Origin: Halorubrum salinarum
GTDB lineage: Archaea > Halobacteriota > Halobacteria > Halobacteriales > Haloferacaceae
Direction of reading: 5' to 3'
Assembly: GCF_013267195.1 (NCBI RefSeq)
Contig: NZ_CP053941.1
Coordinates: forward strand, 1,612,001 to 1,676,000
Length of the DNA: 64,000 nt
Shown here: positions 32,653 through 40,909 of the stretch, piece by piece
How positions within the stretch are numbered: position 1 is the first letter of the stretch
Layout: every line of letters starts with the position of its first letter
The notes under the pieces: generated by a model
Databases searched by the model: none
The model's input: only the letters and a program-made list of their open reading frames with translations
Told to the model about the DNA's origin: nothing
Made by a program: the position numbers and the translations under genes

Positions 32653-33750
32653 ATGGAAGCCGACTTCGCGGAGTACCTCGACGAGTTCACTCGCCGGGAC
32701 TGGGAGACGCTCGACCCGGCCGCCGTCACCGACCCCGTCCGCGTCGCGGTCGTCGGCCTCGGCTGGTTCGCCCGGGAGTGGGCGCTGCCCGGCATCGCGC
32801 GGTCGGCGTACACCGAGGCGACCGTCGTCACCGACGTCGACGCCGCCGCCGTCGCGGCGGTCGCCGCCGAGCGCGACGCGACCGGGGTCACGCCCGAGGA
32901 GTTCCGGTCGGGGGCCGCCGCGGACGCGTACGACGCGGTGTACGTCGCGACGCCGAACGCGACCCACCTGGAGTACGTCGAGGCCGCCGCCGAGCAGGGG
33001 AAGGCGGTCCTCTGCGAGAAGCCGCTGGAGGCGTCCCCGGAGCGAGCGCGCCGGCTCGTAGCCGCGTGTCGCGACGCCGACGTGCCGCTGATGGTCGGCT
33101 ACCGGATGCAGACCGACCCCGCCGTCCGGCGGCTCCGCGACCTCATCGACGCGGGCGTCGCGGGCGAGGTGGTCGGCGTCCACGCGACGATGACGCAGAC
33201 GATGCTCGGCGAGCTCGGCGGCGACCACGACCAGTGGCGGCTCGACCCCGATCTCTCCGGCGGCTGCGCGGTTATGGACCTGGGGGTGTACCCGCTCAAC
33301 ACGACCCGGTTCGTGCTCCGCGAGGACCCGGTGCGCGTGTCGGGCCGCACGCGCTCGGAGCACGCGGCGTTCGCCGACGTCGACGAGCACGCGACCTTCA
33401 GGCTGGAGTTCCCCGGCGGCGTCGACGCGCAGTGCTCGGTGAGTCAGAACGCCCAGCACGCGAGCCGGCTGGAGGTCACCGGCACGGACGCCAGGTTGAT
33501 CATGGATCCGGCGTTCTACGAGCGCGAGGACCGCGGCTTCGCCGTCGTCCGCGACGGCACCCGGGTCGACCTCGACTTCGATCAGGTCCACCAGATCGAA
33601 GAGGAGTTCGCGTACTTCGGCCACCAGCTGCTCGCGGGCGAGCCGTTCCACGCCGACGGCGAGCACGCGCTCACCGACAGCCGCGCGCTCGCCGCCGTCT
33701 ACGAGTCGGCCGAGACGGGCGAGCCGGTCGCGCTCGGCGGCGCGGAGTAA
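32653..33750 (+). CDS. Gfo/Idh/MocA oxidoreductase, D-xylose 1-dehydrogenase-like
   Basis: A 365-residue NAD(P)-dependent sugar dehydrogenase. Start MEADFAEYLDEFTRRDWE. Rossmann motif VAVVGLGWFAREWALPGIAR, the conserved EKP of VLCEKPLEASPERA, and YRMQTDPAVRRLRDLIDAG. The catalytic-domain helix around GGCAVMDLGVYPLNTTRFVL carries the Asp and Tyr used by the family. The N terminus (about 30 residues before the Rossmann fold) and overall pattern resemble the haloarchaeal xylose dehydrogenase that starts oxidative pentose degradation; this is from memory of that sequence. No other xylose genes are adjacent, so the substrate is uncertain. Confidence 0.88.
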   Translation: MEADFAEYLDEFTRRDWETLDPAAVTDPVRVAVVGLGWFAREWALPGIARSAYTEATVVTDVDAAAVAAVAAERDATGVTPEEFRSGAAADAYDAVYVATPNATHLEYVEAAAEQGKAVLCEKPLEASPERARRLVAACRDADVPLMVGYRMQTDPAVRRLRDLIDAGVAGEVVGVHATMTQTMLGELGGDHDQWRLDPDLSGGCAVMDLGVYPLNTTRFVLREDPVRVSGRTRSEHAAFADVDEHATFRLEFPGGVDAQCSVSQNAQHASRLEVTGTDARLIMDPAFYEREDRGFAVVRDGTRVDLDFDQVHQIEEEFAYFGHQLLAGEPFHADGEHALTDSRALAAVYESAETGEPVALGGAE

Positions 33751-33761
33751 CCTCGGGCCCG

Positions 33762-34604
33762 CTACTGCTCGATCCCGTACACGTCGCTCGTCCAGTCGCG
33801 CGCCGGGGTGTCGTACACCGGTTCGTCGCGGTCGCGCTCGTCAAGGCGCCGCCGGTCGGCGTCGTCCAGCTCCCAGTCCATCTCGGCGTTGGCCCGGACG
33901 TGTTCCGGGGTCGACGAGCGCGGGAGCGGGACGACGCCGCGGTCGATCGCCCACCGCACGACGACCTGCGCGGGGTGCTTGTCGTACTTCTCGGCCAGCT
34001 CCGCGACGACCTCGTCGCCGAACACGTCCGTCCGCGCGAGCGGCGCCGCCGCCTCGACCACGGTGTCGGTCTCGCGGCAGTACTCGACCAGGTCCGGACG
34101 CTGGAACCACGGGTGGAACTCGATCTGGTTCACCGCGATGGGAACGTCCGAGACGTGGTGCGCGCAGCTGAGCTGGTACGCGCTGAAGTTCGAGACGCCG
34201 ATATCGCGGACGAGCCCCCGGTCGCGAAGCTCGGCCATCGCGCGGAGCGTCTCGCGCAGCGAGATGGCGGGGTTCGGCCAGTGGATCAGGTAGAGGTCGA
34301 GGTAGTCGGTGCCGAGCTTGTCGAGCGACGCCTCGCACGAGGCGATCACCGACTCGTAGTTAAGGTTCTTCGCGAGCACCTTCGAGGTGAGGAACACGTC
34401 GTCGCGGTCGACGCCGCTCGCCGCGAGGGCGTCGCCGATCGCCTCCTCGTTTTTGTACCCCTCGGCCGTGTCGATGTGGCCGTAGCCCGCGTCGAGCGCC
34501 GCGCGGACGCTGTCTACGGTCTCGCCGTCGGTGAGGTCGTACGTGCCGAGTCCGAGCGCCGGCAGCTCCGCGCCGCTCGGGAGCGTCTTCGTTGGAACGG
34601 TCAC
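33762..34604 (-). CDS. aldo/keto reductase
   Basis: A 280-residue TIM-barrel reductase from a GTG start (VTVPTKTLPSGAELP). The catalytic tetrad is Asp45, Tyr50 (HIDTAEGYKNE), Lys75 (FLTSKV) and His108 (YLIHWP). NADPH-binding: GVSNFSAYQL, VNQIEFHPW and VPLPRSSTPEHVRAN, the last with the Ser/Arg that contact the 2'-phosphate. Probable role is reduction of aldehydes or keto-acids (2,5-diketo-gluconate reductase-like). It converges with the sugar dehydrogenase gene (11 bases between stops). Codon use is ordinary. Confidence 0.92.
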   Translation of the reverse strand: MTVPTKTLPSGAELPALGLGTYDLTDGETVDSVRAALDAGYGHIDTAEGYKNEEAIGDALAASGVDRDDVFLTSKVLAKNLNYESVIASCEASLDKLGTDYLDLYLIHWPNPAISLRETLRAMAELRDRGLVRDIGVSNFSAYQLSCAHHVSDVPIAVNQIEFHPWFQRPDLVEYCRETDTVVEAAAPLARTDVFGDEVVAELAEKYDKHPAQVVVRWAIDRGVVPLPRSSTPEHVRANAEMDWELDDADRRRLDERDRDEPVYDTPARDWTSDVYGIEQ

Positions 34605-34669
34605 GCGACAGGGGTTCGCCGGATCGCCGATTGAAACTACCGGTCGGGGAACGCTCTCCGATCAAAGAT

Positions 34670-34908
34670 GCTGTGGCGCGCGCCCGTGAGCGCCCGCCGG
34701 GCGCGAGCGGCGCGTGCGAGGGAGTCGGCCGACCGTAGGGAGGCCGACGAGGCTGGGGAGGCGTGAGGTGCGGTTGCCGTGCGGGGCGGACTCAAAGGGG
34801 CAGCCGCGAGGCGGGCTGAGGCGACGTAAGCACCACAGCGAGTGAACGGAGTGAACGAGCGAGGAGCGCAGCGAGCGTCAGCCCGCCTCGCGGCTGGGGC
34901 TTTGGAAG
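34670..34908. repeat. non-coding stem-rich element A
   Basis: A GC-rich 239-base stretch without a supportable gene. Its first 31 bases (34670-34700) match 62769-62799 at 26 positions. Its last 13 (GGGGCTTTGGAAG, 34896-34908) match GGGGCTTTGGAGG at 62924-62936. It contains a perfect 19-bp inverted repeat (34801-34819 with 34878-34896). The loop carries short tandem-like words (GAGTGAACGGAGTGAACGAG). No transposase, so if mobile it is non-autonomous. Confidence 0.65.
34801..34896. repeat. 19-bp perfect inverted repeat within element A
   Basis: CAGCCGCGAGGCGGGCTGA at 34801-34819 is the exact reverse complement of 34878-34896, enclosing a 58-base loop. Confidence 0.8.
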
Positions 34909-34942
34909 TGTTAGCCATCGCCCAGTCGTCCGGTTACTGGCT

Positions 34943-35008
34943 ACTGATAGTGTTCAAATCTCTCTCGGAGATTTTGCTCACTTCGTTCGCAAAATGTACC
35001 GGCCGAGA
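34943..35008. repeat. 66-bp direct repeat, copy 1
   Basis: Differs from copy 2 (35179-35244) at only 3 of 66 positions. It contains, in plus-strand sense, GTTCAAATCTC (a tRNA-Gly T-arm copy) and, about 50 bases on, the inverted counterpart ACCGGCCGAGA, with GCTCACTTCGTTCGC between. Confidence 0.85.
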
Positions 35009-35091
35009 CTCCCGCGAGCGGCGAGGGACCTTCGGTCCCTCTGGCAGCCGGCGCAACGCGCCGGCGACGCAGCGAGCGGGAGTCAGGCCGG
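34999..35091. repeat. branched palindromic element
   Basis: Outer stem CCGGCC (34999-35004) with GGCCGG (35086-35091), continued by GACTCCCGC (35007-35015) with GCGGGAGTC (35076-35084). Inside are two perfect hairpins with 3-base loops: GAGGGACC/GGTCCCTC (35023-35041) and GCCGGCGC/GCGCCGGC (35047-35065). A Y-shaped fold on DNA or RNA. Confidence 0.7.
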
Positions 35092-35116
35092 TGGATCTTC
35101 GAGCGCAGCGAGAAGA

Positions 35117-35139
35117 TGCACCGGCCGAGATTTGAACTC
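35117..35139. repeat. exact 23-bp copy of the tRNA-Gly 3' end
   Basis: TGCACCGGCCGAGATTTGAA plus CTC is identical to 35231-35253, of which 35232-35253 is the 3' end (acceptor and T arm) of the minus-strand tRNA. The two copies are in the same orientation, 114 bases apart. This is the form of an attachment-site duplication left by tRNA-targeted integration. Confidence 0.75.
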
Positions 35140-35178
35140 AGAATCAGACGTGCTCGCTCACTGCGTTCACTGCGCGCG

Positions 35179-35244
35179 ACTGATAGCGTTCAAATCTCTC
35201 TCGGTGATTTTGCTCACTTCGTTCGCAAAATGCACCGGCCGAGA
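35179..35244. repeat. 66-bp direct repeat, copy 2, running into tRNA-Gly
   Basis: 63 of 66 bases match copy 1 at 34943-35008. Its right end is the real 3' end of tRNA-Gly. GTTCAAATCTC (35188-35198) and ATTTTGC (35207-35213) pair with GCAAAAT (35225-35231) and GAGATTTGAAC (35241-35251), so the left half is an inverted copy of the tRNA end. Confidence 0.85.
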
Positions 35245-35301
35245 TTTGAACTCGGGTTGCAACCATGGCAAGGTTGCGTGATACCACTACACTACCGGTG
35301 C
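35232..35301 (-). tRNA. tRNA-Gly (anticodon GCC)
   Basis: Read on the minus strand from 35301: acceptor GCACCGG pairs with CCGGTGC; D arm around GTGTAGTGGTATCAC; anticodon stem CAACC/GGTTG with loop TTGCCAT giving anticodon GCC; T arm CCGAG-TTCAAAT-CTCGG. 70 bases, no intron, CCA not encoded. Decodes GGC/GGU, the commonest glycine codons in this GC-rich genome. Its 3' end borders the repeat cluster. Confidence 0.95.
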
Positions 35302-35408
35302 GTGCTTCGCATCCGATCGTAGCCCGGGTCGGAGATATAAGGGTTCCGAACGAGCGCCGGCGGAAGGGTCATCGGCGTCGCGCTCACACGTCGATCCGAA
35401 CCCGAACG

Positions 35409-36701
35409 ATGCCCGACTCCTCCGACCGCATCGACAGACGCACAGCCCTCCGCGCGGCCGGCGGCCTGGCCGGCGCCGCCGCCCTGCCAACGCTCTCGGG
35501 CTGCCTCGGCGACGGAACCGGAAGCGACCCCGACGGCGACGGGAGCGACGCCCCCGACGAGGACCCCCCGCCGGACGACGGCGGCGACGTGGACTACGAC
35601 GTCGAACCCGTCGCGGAGGGGTTCGAGAACCCGTGGGGGCTCGCGTTCCTGCCCGACGACGGTCGCCTGCTCGTCACCGAGCGCCCGGGGCGGCTCTCGC
35701 TCGTCGACCCCGCGGACGGGACGACCGAGCCGGTCGCGGGCGCGCCCGAGGTGTTCGCGGCGGGACAGGGCGGCCTGCTCGACGTCGCGGTCCACCCCGA
35801 CTATCCCGACGACCCGCGCGTGTACCTGACATACTCGGCGCGCGCCGCGGACAGCCCGGCCGGCGACGGCACGGAGGGCGCGACCACCCACCTCGGCGCC
35901 GGGCGGCTCTCGCTCGACGGCGACGCGCCCGCGCTCGACGGGTTCGAGGCGCTGTTCGTCGCCGAGCCGTTCCGCGGCACGGAGCTCCACTTCGGGTCGC
36001 GGGCGACGTTCGGCCCCGACGGCGCGCTGTTCGTCACGGTCGGCGACCGGCGCGACACCGACTTCGGGCCGGACCACGTCTCGCAGGACCGGTCGAACGA
36101 GCTGGGCGCGACGCTGCGGCTGACGGCCGACGGCGACCCCCACCCCGAGAACCCCTTCGCCGGCGACGCGGACGCCGCGGACGCGCTGTACAGCTACGGG
36201 CACCGGAACCCGCAGGCGATGGCGGTGCGGCCCGAGACCGGCGCGGTCTGGCAGTGCGAGCACGGCGAGCGCGACGGCGACGAGATCAACGTGATCGAGG
36301 CCGGCGGCAACTACGGGTGGCCGGTCGCCAGCGAGGCGTGCCGGTACGGGACCGACGACCCGGTCGCGCCGGGGCACGGCGAGCGCGACGGCGTGATCGC
36401 GCCGGTCCACTACTGGCCGTGCGGCTCCGGGGGCTTCCCGCCGAGCGGCGCCGTCTTCTACGACGGCGACGCGTTCCCCGAGTGGCGCGGGGACCTGTTC
36501 GCGGGCACGCTCGCGGCGCAGTACCTCGGGCGGTTCACCGTCGACGGCGACGGACAGGACGCGGTCGTGACCGAGCGCGAGCCCCTGCTCGACGACCGGG
36601 AGTGGCGCATGCGCGCGGTCGCGGTCGAGCCGGCGACCGGGCACCTCTACGTCGCGGTCGACGACGGCGACGCGCCGGTCGCCCGGATCGTCCCGGCGTG
36701 A
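35409..36701 (+). CDS. PQQ-dependent sugar dehydrogenase-type lipoprotein
   Basis: A 430-residue exported six-bladed beta-propeller of the glucose/sorbosone dehydrogenase (GSDH) family. Twin-arginine signal RRTALRAAGGLAGAAALPTL ends in lipobox SGC (Cys near residue 31), followed by an acidic linker. Propeller motifs: FENPWGLAFLPDDGRLLVTE, GQGGLLDVAVHPDYPDD, ELHFGSRATFGPDGALFVTV, SYGHRNPQAMA and EINVIEAGGNYGWP. The HRNPQ and GGNYGWP loops carry PQQ and Ca contacts in soluble glucose dehydrogenase. Likely oxidises aldoses outside the cell. The TATA region overlaps the tRNA flank. Confidence 0.9.
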   Translation: MPDSSDRIDRRTALRAAGGLAGAAALPTLSGCLGDGTGSDPDGDGSDAPDEDPPPDDGGDVDYDVEPVAEGFENPWGLAFLPDDGRLLVTERPGRLSLVDPADGTTEPVAGAPEVFAAGQGGLLDVAVHPDYPDDPRVYLTYSARAADSPAGDGTEGATTHLGAGRLSLDGDAPALDGFEALFVAEPFRGTELHFGSRATFGPDGALFVTVGDRRDTDFGPDHVSQDRSNELGATLRLTADGDPHPENPFAGDADAADALYSYGHRNPQAMAVRPETGAVWQCEHGERDGDEINVIEAGGNYGWPVASEACRYGTDDPVAPGHGERDGVIAPVHYWPCGSGGFPPSGAVFYDGDAFPEWRGDLFAGTLAAQYLGRFTVDGDGQDAVVTEREPLLDDREWRMRAVAVEPATGHLYVAVDDGDAPVARIVPA

Positions 36702-36823
36702 CCTCGACCGCTCGGACCGATCGGGAGCGGCCTCGGTCACCGCGGTGACGGTTGTCACGATCCGAGGGCCAGATCCCGCGCCAAACCCCGTGTGAACGCG
36801 GCACAGCCCGAAATCGGGACCGC

Positions 36824-36834
36824 TATCCTTTTAC
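36824..36834 (+). promoter_or_regulatory. putative promoter of the ribosomal protein supercluster
   Basis: TATCCTTTTAC is the only AT-rich box between the lipoprotein gene and the SPOUT gene, 38-48 bases before the chosen ATG at 36872. It would start the transcript of more than 20 ribosomal genes. Confidence 0.45.
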
Positions 36835-36871
36835 GGTGCCGTCTGAAATCGAGGGGTACAGTCTCGCCACG

Positions 36872-37738
36872 ATGCGTACCGAAGACGGGCTCACGATATG
36901 TGTTCCGTCTTCGCTCGTCCGGGAGGCCGAGGACGACCGCGAGGCGACTCGCAAACTCGGCTACGTCGCCCGTGCGGCGGCGGTGTTCCGGGCGGATCGG
37001 CTCGCCGTCTTCCCCGACAGGGAAGGGGAGGGTCGACGGGGCGGGGAGTACGTCCGCACCGTGCTGGGGTACGCCGCGACGCCGCCGGAGCTCCGGAAGG
37101 ACCTCTGGGGGCAACGCGACGAGCTCCGGTACGTCGGCGTGTTACCCCCGCTCCGCGTGCCGTGGCGGACCGGCTCGACCCCTAGCGGGGAAGAGTCGAA
37201 AACACAGGGACTCGTGACCGAGGTCGGACCTGAAGGCCGCGTCCGGGTCAATTCCCCGCTGCGGGAACACCCGATCTCCCTGCTCGTGCCCTCCGGAATG
37301 GAGGTCGAGCGGGGGGAGCGCGTCACCATCAGGGTCTCTTCGAGAGAACCGGTCCGCGCCCGCATCACCGAGAAGCCGGAGGTCGGCTTCCAGGTCGTGG
37401 CCGCGGACCTGTCGGAAGCGCTCGCCGGCGACGGACTGGCCGTCGCGACGTCGCGACACGGGGAGGAACTCTCCGTCTCGCGGCTCGGCGACCTCGTCTC
37501 GGACGCGCGAAAGGCCGGCGGTTACACCGTCGCCTTCGGCGCGCCCGAGCGGGGGCTTCCGGAGATGCTCGGGCTTTCGCCCGACCGCATTCGGGCGGCC
37601 GTCGCCGACGGCCGCTCGGTCGAACCCGATCCGGGGTTCGACCTCTGGCTGAACACGATCCCGGCACAAGCGAGCGAGGTCGTCCGGACGGAGGAGGCTC
37701 TGTTCGCGACCCTCGGCTCGCTCACACTCACGGAGTAA
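36872..37738 (+). CDS. SPOUT-family RNA methyltransferase (COG2106)
   Basis: A 288-residue member of the archaeal/eukaryotic putative RNA methylase family found directly upstream of L3 in archaea. N-terminal CVPSSLVREAEDDREATRKL, strand RADRLAVFPDREG, and an inserted OB-like domain around GLVTEVGPEGRVRVNSPL. The C-terminal knot shows GYTVAFGAPERGLPEMLGL and FDLWLNTIPAQASEVVRTEE, which bind SAM in SPOUT enzymes. The start at MRTEDG was chosen because family members begin just before the first strand; an in-frame GTG lies 34 bases upstream. Likely acts on rRNA. Confidence 0.88.
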   Translation: MRTEDGLTICVPSSLVREAEDDREATRKLGYVARAAAVFRADRLAVFPDREGEGRRGGEYVRTVLGYAATPPELRKDLWGQRDELRYVGVLPPLRVPWRTGSTPSGEESKTQGLVTEVGPEGRVRVNSPLREHPISLLVPSGMEVERGERVTIRVSSREPVRARITEKPEVGFQVVAADLSEALAGDGLAVATSRHGEELSVSRLGDLVSDARKAGGYTVAFGAPERGLPEMLGLSPDRIRAAVADGRSVEPDPGFDLWLNTIPAQASEVVRTEEALFATLGSLTLTE

Positions 37739-37742
37739 ACAC

Positions 37743-38759
37743 ATGCCACAACCAAGCCGACCACGAAAAGGCTCGCTGGGCTACGGCCCGCGCACCCGCG
37801 CAGACAGCGAGGTGCCGCGCATCCGTTCGTGGCCAGACGACGACGGGGCCCCTGCGCTGCAGGGATTCGCCGGCTACAAGGCCGGGATGACCCACGTCAT
37901 GATGGTCAACGACGAGGCGAACTCGCCGCGTGAGGGGATGGAGGAGGCAGTCCCCGTCACCGTCGTCGAGACGCCGCCGATGTACGCCGTCGCAGTCCGA
38001 GCCTACGAGGACACGCCGTACGGACAGAAGCCGGTCGAAGAGGTCTGGGCGACCGAGTTCCACGAGGAGCTCGACCGCGCGCTCGACCTGCCGGCGGAAG
38101 ACACCTTCGAGGAGGACGCCGACGAGCTGCGCGCGCTGCTCGACGACGGCGTCGTCGACGACGTGCGCGTCATCACGCACACGGCGCCCTCGGAGCTCTC
38201 GAACGTCCCCAAGAAGAAGCCCGACGTCATGGAGACGCGCGTCGGCGGCGGCTCCCTCGAGGAGCGCGCCGACTTCGCGCTGGACCTGGTCGCCGAGGGC
38301 GGCGCCCACGAGTTCGGCGACGTCTTCCGTGCCGGCCAGTACACCGACGTCTCCGGCATCACGAAGGGGAAGGGGACGCAGGGTCCCGTCAAGCGCTGGG
38401 GCGTTCAAAAGCGGAAGGGCAAACACGCCCGCCAGGGATGGCGGCGCCGGATCGGCAACCTCGGTCCGTGGAACCCCTCCCGCGTCCGCTCCACCGTGCC
38501 CCAGCAGGGCCAGACCGGCTACCACCAGCGCACCGAGCTCAACAAGCGCCTCATCGACTTCGGCGAGGGGTCGGACGCCTCCGTCGACGGCGGCTTCGTC
38601 AACTACGGCGAGGTCGACGGCGAGTACGCGCTCATCAAGGGCTCGCTGCCCGGACCGGACCAGCGTCTGCTGCGGTTCCGCCCGGCCATCCGGCCGAACG
38701 ACCAGCCGCGCCTCGACCCCGAGGTCCGGTACGTTTCCACCGAATCCAACCAGGGATAA
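37743..38759 (+). CDS. rpl3: 50S ribosomal protein L3 (uL3)
   Basis: Large-subunit protein that binds near the 3' end of 23S rRNA and reaches the peptidyl-transferase centre. 338 residues, standard for archaea. N terminus PQPSRPRKGSLGYGPR, the conserved loop GKGTQGPVKRWGVQKRKGKH and the tail FRPAIRPNDQPRLDPEVRYV. Begins four bases after the SPOUT gene, so it shares the transcript. Confidence 0.98.
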   Translation: MPQPSRPRKGSLGYGPRTRADSEVPRIRSWPDDDGAPALQGFAGYKAGMTHVMMVNDEANSPREGMEEAVPVTVVETPPMYAVAVRAYEDTPYGQKPVEEVWATEFHEELDRALDLPAEDTFEEDADELRALLDDGVVDDVRVITHTAPSELSNVPKKKPDVMETRVGGGSLEERADFALDLVAEGGAHEFGDVFRAGQYTDVSGITKGKGTQGPVKRWGVQKRKGKHARQGWRRRIGNLGPWNPSRVRSTVPQQGQTGYHQRTELNKRLIDFGEGSDASVDGGFVNYGEVDGEYALIKGSLPGPDQRLLRFRPAIRPNDQPRLDPEVRYVSTESNQG

Positions 38760-38762
38760 CCA

Positions 38763-39509
38763 ATGAACGCAACAGTACACAACCTGGACGGCGACGAGGC
38801 GGGCAGCATCGAGCTGCCAGCCGTCTTCGAGACCGCGTTCCGACCGGATCTCATCGGTCGCGCGGTCGGCGCCGCCCAGGCAAACCGGAAGCAGGCCTAC
38901 GGGGCAGACGAGTTCGCCGGGCTGCGGACGCCCGCCGAGTCGTTCGGCTCCGGCCGCGGGCTCGCGCACGTGCCGCGACAGGAGAACGTCGCCCGCCGCG
39001 TCCCGCACGCCGTGTCGGGCCGCGCCGCGCACCCGCCGAAGGCCGAGAAGGACCAGTCGAAGCAACTGAACGACAAGGAGCGACAGCTCGCGATCCGGTC
39101 GGCCATCGCGGCCACGACCGACGCCGAGCTCGTCGCCGAGCGCGGTCACGCGTTCGACGAGGACCTCGACCTCCCGCTCGTCGTGAGCGACGAGTTCGAG
39201 GACCTGAAGAAGACCCAGGAGGCCCTGGGCGTCCTCGAGGCCGTCGGCGTCGACGCCGACATCGAGCGCGCCGAGGAGGGCCGCTCCGTCCGCGCCGGAC
39301 AGGGGAAGGCCCGCGGCCGCAAGTACCGCCAGCCGAAGTCCGTCCTCGTGGTCACCAGCGAGGAGCCGTCCCGCGCCGCCCGCAACCTCGCGGGCGTCGA
39401 CGTCGCGACCGCCCGCGAGGTCAACGCCGAGGACCTCGCGCCGGGCGCGCACCCGGGCCGACTCACGCTGTGGACCGAAAGCGCCGTCGCGGAGGTGGCC
39501 GACCGATGA
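38763..39509 (+). CDS. rpl4: 50S ribosomal protein L4 (uL4)
   Basis: 248-residue archaeal L4. The extended internal loop that lines the exit tunnel is visible as GSGRGLAHVPRQENVARRVP and the Gly/Arg-rich VRAGQGKARGRKYRQPKSVL. The final residues VAEVADR are followed by a TGA that overlaps the L23 ATG (ATGA), indicating coupled translation. Confidence 0.98.
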   Translation: MNATVHNLDGDEAGSIELPAVFETAFRPDLIGRAVGAAQANRKQAYGADEFAGLRTPAESFGSGRGLAHVPRQENVARRVPHAVSGRAAHPPKAEKDQSKQLNDKERQLAIRSAIAATTDAELVAERGHAFDEDLDLPLVVSDEFEDLKKTQEALGVLEAVGVDADIERAEEGRSVRAGQGKARGRKYRQPKSVLVVTSEEPSRAARNLAGVDVATAREVNAEDLAPGAHPGRLTLWTESAVAEVADR

Positions 39510-39760
39510 ACTCGATCATCGAGCATCCGATCGTCACCGAGCAGGCGATGAACGAGATGGACTTCAACAACAAGCTGCTGTTCCTCGTCGACGTCGACGC
39601 GACCAAGCCGGAGATCACCTCCGAGGTCGCCGAGCGCTACGACGTGGGCGTCGCGAACGTCAACACGCAGGTGACGCCGCAGGGCGAGAAGAAGGCGATC
39701 GTCACCCTGTCGGAGGACGACGACGCGACCGAAATCGCCTCGCGCATCGGGGTGTTCTGA
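39506..39760 (+). CDS. rpl23: 50S ribosomal protein L23 (uL23)
   Basis: 84-residue L23, the tunnel-exit protein that docks SRP and SecY. Begins NSIIEHPIVTEQAMNEMDF, ends DDATEIASRIGVF. Four-base overlap with rpl4 and one base before rpl2. It is co-transcribed with secY at the other end of this cluster, which is a fitting link to its role in secretion. Confidence 0.98.
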   Translation: MNSIIEHPIVTEQAMNEMDFNNKLLFLVDVDATKPEITSEVAERYDVGVANVNTQVTPQGEKKAIVTLSEDDDATEIASRIGVF

Positions 39761-39761
39761 G

Positions 39762-40484
39762 ATGGGACGACGAATCCAAGGACAACGGCGCGGACGCGGC
39801 GGCCCGACGTTCCGGGCCCCCTCGCACCGTTACAAGGCGGAACTGTCGCACAAGAAGCTCGAAGACGTGGACACGATCACCGGCGAGATCGTCGGGATCG
39901 AACACGACCCGGCCCGCTCGGCCCCCCTCGCGGAGGTCGAGTTCGAGGACGACGACCGTCGCCTCGTGCTCGCGCCGGAAGGCGTGCGCGTCGGCGAGAC
40001 GATCCAGGTCGGCGTCTCGGCGGAGATCAAGCCGGGCAACACGCTCCCGCTGGCGGAGATCCCCGAGGGCGTGCCCGTGTGTAACGTCGAGAGCAACCGC
40101 GGGGACGGCGGGAAGTTCGCGCGCGCCTCCGGCGTGTCGGCGACGCTTCTCACCCACGACCGCGACGTCGCGGTCGTCCAGCTCCCCAGCGGCGAAGTGA
40201 AGCGGCTCGACCCCCAGTGCCGCGCCACGATCGGCGTGGTCGCGGGCGGCGGCCGGACGGAGAAGCCCTTCGTCAAGGCCGGCAACAAGCACCACAAGAT
40301 GAAAGCGCGCGGCACCAAATACCCGCGCGTGCGCGGCGTCGCGATGAACGCCGTCGACCACCCCTTCGGTGGCGGTGGTCGCCAACACCCCGGCCAGCCG
40401 AAGTCCGTCTCGCGGGACGCCCCGCCGGGACGCAAGGTCGGTGACATCGCATCCAAGCGCACCGGACGAGGTGGCAACAAATGA
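39762..40484 (+). CDS. rpl2: 50S ribosomal protein L2 (uL2)
   Basis: 240-residue L2, essential for subunit association and peptidyl transfer. [19 protein letters not shown] at the N terminus, and the conserved C-terminal loop [19 protein letters not shown] with the invariant His of the peptidyl-transferase region. The last codons overlap the rps19 ATG by four bases. Confidence 0.98.
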   Translation: MGRRIQGQRRGRGGPTFRAPSHRYKAELSHKKLEDVDTITGEIVGIEHDPARSAPLAEVEFEDDDRRLVLAPEGVRVGETIQVGVSAEIKPGNTLPLAEIPEGVPVCNVESNRGDGGKFARASGVSATLLTHDRDVAVVQLPSGEVKRLDPQCRATIGVVAGGGRTEKPFVKAGNKHHKMKARGTKYPRVRGVAMNAVDHPFGGGGRQHPGQPKSVSRDAPPGRKVGDIASKRTGRGGNK

Positions 40485-40906
40485 GTTCAGACTACCGAAC
40501 CGGCCGCGAGGGCAAGGAGTTCGCCTACCGCGGTCACTCGCTCGACGAGCTGCAGGAGATGAACGTAGAGGAGGTCGCGGAACTGCTCCCCGCACGCCAG
40601 CGGCGAAGCATCGTTCGCGGTCTCAGCACCGAACAGCAGAAGCTGCTGGAGACGGTCCGGAGCCGCGACAAGGAGACGACGGCGGACGACCCGATCCGGA
40701 CGCACCTGCGCGACATGCCGGTGCTGCCGGAGTTCGTCGGCGTCACCTTCGCCGTGTACAACGGACACAGCTTCGAGCGCGTTCAGGTCGAACCCGAGAT
40801 GATCGGGCACTACCTCGGTGAGTTCCACCTCACCCGAAGCACCGTCGAACACGGTCAGGCCGGCATCGGCGCGACCCGGTCCTCGAAGTTCGTGCCCCTC
40901 AAGTAA
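40481..40906 (+). CDS. rps19: 30S ribosomal protein S19 (uS19)
   Basis: 141-residue archaeal S19, in the head of the small subunit. Archaeal N-terminal extension ([20 protein letters not shown]), then the core [20 protein letters not shown] and [20 protein letters not shown]. Overlaps rpl2; three bases before rpl22. Confidence 0.98.
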   Translation: MSSDYRTGREGKEFAYRGHSLDELQEMNVEEVAELLPARQRRSIVRGLSTEQQKLLETVRSRDKETTADDPIRTHLRDMPVLPEFVGVTFAVYNGHSFERVQVEPEMIGHYLGEFHLTRSTVEHGQAGIGATRSSKFVPLK

Positions 40907-40909
40907 CCC

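Noticed and set aside
34670..35301. Complete insertion sequence or provirus
   Set aside because: No transposase or integrase frame, no terminal inverted repeats with target duplication; only small repeats and tRNA-end copies.
34842..35320. Several short open frames in the tRNA-Gly repeat region
   Set aside because: They are made of repeated segments and tRNA sequence, lack promoters and have no coding bias.
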